Assembly (NCBI RefSeq): GCF_000192745.1
Contig: NC_015259.1
Coordinates: forward strand, 2,867,001 to 2,931,000
Length of the DNA stretch: 64,000 nucleotides
From: Polymorphum gilvum SL003B-26A1
GTDB taxonomy: Bacteria; Pseudomonadota; Alphaproteobacteria; Rhizobiales; Stappiaceae
Direction of reading: 5' to 3'
The notes under the pieces are model-generated. The model saw only the letters and a list, made by a program, of their open reading frames with translations, made no database searches and had not been told where the DNA came from. This document shows positions 63,364 through 64,000 of the stretch, piece after piece. The translations under genes were made by a program, and so were the position numbers. Each line of letters opens with the position of its first letter. Position 1 is the first letter of the stretch.

Positions 63364-63552
63364 ATGTTCCCGCGTCTGCTGTCCGTTTTGTTCGTCTTCA
63401 CCGTCCTCGCCTCGCCGATCGCCGGCCTTGCGGCGCTCGCCTCGGCCTCCTCGGTCACCCCCGCAGTGTCGATGCAGAAGAGCCTGTGCATGACCTCGGG
63501 CGTCGGCTGCGGCGCCGGCCACATCCTGCTGCCCGCACTCGGCCGCATGTAA
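63364..63552 (+). CDS. Small secreted protein, 62 residues
   Basis: ATG 63364 follows CGGAG. The N-terminal hydrophobic stretch (RLLSVLFVFTVLASPIAGLAALA) resembles a signal peptide, and the mature part keeps two cysteines (SLCMTSGVGCGAGH). No family known. Two upstream in-frame starts add a basic tail. It precedes the ArsR gene by 40 bases. Confidence 0.45.
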   Translation: MFPRLLSVLFVFTVLASPIAGLAALASASSVTPAVSMQKSLCMTSGVGCGAGHILLPALGRM

Positions 63553-63592
63553 TTAAGTTGCACAGCAGATCCATCTTTGGCATTTTGCCCGC

Positions 63593-63949
63593 ATGCAAGT
63601 GGAAGCTCTCGAAGCCAAAGCGGAAGATGCCGCGCAGTTCCTGAAAATGATCGCGTCTCCGCCGCGACTCCTGCTCCTGTGTCACATGGCCGAGCGGGAA
63701 TGCAGCGTCGGCGAACTCGCCGAGCGCACAGGCATGCGCATGCCCACCGTGTCTCAGCAGCTCAGCCTGCTGCGCGCCCAGGGCCTGGTCAACACGCGTC
63801 GCGACGGCACGACGATCTATTACCGCCTCAACAGCGATGCGGCGCGCGATGTGATGGACGTGCTGTTCCGCCATTTCTGTTCCGACACCATGGCCGGCGC
63901 CGATCCCCGACTGGTCGCGGACGAGGCAATCAAGGACGCGGCGCAGTAA
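63593..63949 (+). CDS. ArsR-family regulator, SqrR/BigR-like
   Basis: A 118-residue winged-helix repressor. The helix is GMRMPTVSQQLSLLRAQGLV and the wing NTRRDGTTIYYRLN. Cys30 (RLLLLCHMA) and Cys96 (RHFCSDT) are 66 residues apart, the same spacing as Cys42/Cys108 of SoxR here and as the persulfide-sensing pair of SqrR; Cys37 is extra. It is therefore a likely sulfide/persulfide or peroxide-responsive repressor. Its target is not visible in the window. Confidence 0.83.
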   Translation: MQVEALEAKAEDAAQFLKMIASPPRLLLLCHMAERECSVGELAERTGMRMPTVSQQLSLLRAQGLVNTRRDGTTIYYRLNSDAARDVMDVLFRHFCSDTMAGADPRLVADEAIKDAAQ

Positions 63950-64000
63950 CGCCGCCCCGGCGCCGCGCCGCCACCGCCTACCTGCTCAGCCAGTTCCCGC
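63950..64000. other. Window end, 51 bases after ArsR gene
   Basis: GC-rich sequence. One frame reads AYLLSQFP at the very end, which resembles the beginning of some glycosyltransferases, but no start codon is seen upstream in that frame. Nothing can be called. Confidence 0.2.

Noticed and set aside
63950-64000. Start of a glycosyltransferase at the window edge
   Set aside because: AYLLSQFP is suggestive, but there is no start codon in that frame and only 51 bases.

Overview
This 64 kb window is GC-rich chromosomal DNA that is almost entirely protein coding. Its gene content points to an alphaproteobacterium, probably of the Hyphomicrobiales: a PcaQ-controlled protocatechuate branch, a complete Sox thiosulfate-oxidation cluster, a Zur-ZnuABC zinc system, a fused CysN/CysC, short alphaproteobacterial Psd and PssA proteins, and a TRAP transporter. 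The order is inferred from family content only. I saw no rRNA, tRNA, CRISPR array, transposase or phage gene.

Layout. (1) 1-5788: a glycoconjugate cluster with the start of a divergent ABC exporter gene, two MurG-like (GT-B) glycosyltransferases, two GT4-type transferases and a polysaccharide-deacetylase-like protein, tightly packed on the + strand; its product is unknown. (2) 5807-21848: a beta-CASP metallo-hydrolase, then the sulfur region, which holds two YeeE/YedE sulfur transporters around a Tat-exported SoxH-like hydrolase, soxR and soxS on the - strand, and soxVW-YZAXBCDEF on the + strand. AT-rich islands with related sequence sit at four of its promoters, and three tiny coupled ORFs precede soxY. 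(3) 21849-25500: a repeat-bearing spacer, then znuC-znuB-zur divergent from znuA with Zur-like dyads between. (4) 25501-28367: cysD-cysNC (sulfate activation). (5) 28605-31587: a dctPQM TRAP transporter. (6) 31759-43182: pcaQ, then pcaDCHGIJFB and pobA with an AraC activator, giving a full route from 4-hydroxybenzoate to succinyl-CoA plus acetyl-CoA; a PuuE-like deacetylase follows. A 14-bp sequence shared by the TRAP and pcaD promoters suggests the TRAP system imports protocatechuate or a related acid under PcaQ. (7) 43380-49457: small proteins, then a PadR regulator with a palindromic promoter and an RND efflux pair. (8) 49503-64000: membrane lipid genes (pssA, psd), an ArsR regulator coupled to an Atm1-type ABC exporter, a LysM protein, a LOG-type protein, RarD, then cysS-DUF559-GFA-cimA with a palindromic repeat and a low-GC patch in cysS, an L,D-transpeptidase, and an ArsR regulator with the same cysteine pair as SoxR.

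How the parts work together. Sulfur genes dominate: periplasmic Sox proteins oxidise thiosulfate, SoxV/SoxW/SoxS move reducing power across the membrane, the YeeE/YedE proteins probably import reduced sulfur, and SoxR (Cys42/Cys108) probably senses persulfide. The pca/pob block is a self-contained aromatic-acid catabolic island with its own regulators and probable transporter. Both are typical of a metabolically versatile soil or marine chemolithoheterotroph.
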